This document shows, piece by piece, positions 63,825-64,000 of a stretch of DNA of 64,000 nt (position 1 is the first letter of the stretch; each line of letters begins with the position of its first letter). The position numbers and the translations under genes are program-made. The notes beneath the pieces are model-generated. The model was given only the letters and a program-made list of their open reading frames with translations. It made no database searches and had not been told where the DNA came from. This DNA is from CAZLGM01 sp964623625 (GTDB lineage: Bacteria > Desulfobacterota > Desulfobulbia > Desulfobulbales > Desulfocapsaceae): contig CAZUUJ010000008.1 of assembly GCA_964623625.1 (NCBI GenBank), forward strand, positions 8,702-72,701, given 5' to 3'.

Positions 63825-64000
63825 ATCACCGAAGCCCATCTAGCGTTTTATTCCTCAGCCCGTATACAAAACTCCACTACAGACGATTAATAACTAATCT
63901 GATTACCCACAAAGCTCAGCCTAACACGAGGTGTTGTCGATTGGCCAGTCTTCCATGAGAAGGCTTGTCAAGAAGAGTTCGGCGTGACGAACCACTTTTA

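Overview
This window looks like a draft chromosome segment (one 10-base N gap at 15030-15039) from an anaerobic Gram-negative bacterium, most plausibly a Desulfobacterota member near the Desulfobulbales. That placement is inferred from gene content: BamA and lipoproteins (outer membrane), heterodisulfide-reductase-like CCG proteins, an FMN glutamate-synthase-like protein with ferredoxin clusters, an iron-sulfur flavoprotein, a propionyl-CoA/succinyl-CoA gene set, and a probable selenoprotein. No rRNA, tRNA, CRISPR array or insertion sequence was recognised.

Layout. 1-6.9 kb: minus-strand housekeeping genes (metG, ricT, holB, a YhaM-type nuclease, ychF, a DUF2452 gene). 7-15 kb: an SAH/MTA deaminase-type amidohydrolase, an orphan PAS histidine kinase, an S1C protease with a coiled-coil insertion, a lipoprotein-pcm-VTT operon and htpG. 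15.2-20.5 kb: a phosphoesterase-HemY pair, then a membrane ICMT-like protein and a sulfotransferase. 20.7-23.1 kb: a plus-strand operon whose first gene is a rhodanese/rubrerythrin fusion with an in-frame TGA exactly at the catalytic cysteine and a SECIS-like hairpin just after it, followed by a SelD-associated-type FAD oxidoreductase and an unknown protein. 23.2-29.6 kb: minus-strand redox genes. 29.8-32.1 kb: dnaA and an AT-rich gap that may be oriC. 33-45 kb: acnB, an SDR, a PlsC-type acyltransferase, bamA, mfd and a YrfG-type nucleotidase, all plus. 46.7-54.4 kb: a pccB relic, prpE, sucC-glpQ-sucD, an aldo/keto reductase and an MBL hydrolase. 54.5-64 kb: a GlrK/QseG/GlrR-like signalling operon, a bactofilin-AAA ATPase fusion, an unknown exported protein and an FGGY kinase.

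How it fits together. Genes left of about 31.5 kb run mostly on the minus strand and those to the right mostly on the plus strand, as expected on both sides of a replication origin next to dnaA. PrpE and SucCD would serve propionate activation and succinyl-CoA/succinate interconversion, with the pccB relic marking a lost step. Gaps between genes carry two families of long palindromic repeats. One has at least five copies and probably caused the assembly gap. The other has two 158-160 bp copies with terminal inverted repeats and compensating changes in their stems.

The most novel items are the candidate Sec-rhodanese-rubrerythrin operon, the bactofilin-ATPase fusion, the protease with a coiled-coil insertion and the palindromic repeat families.
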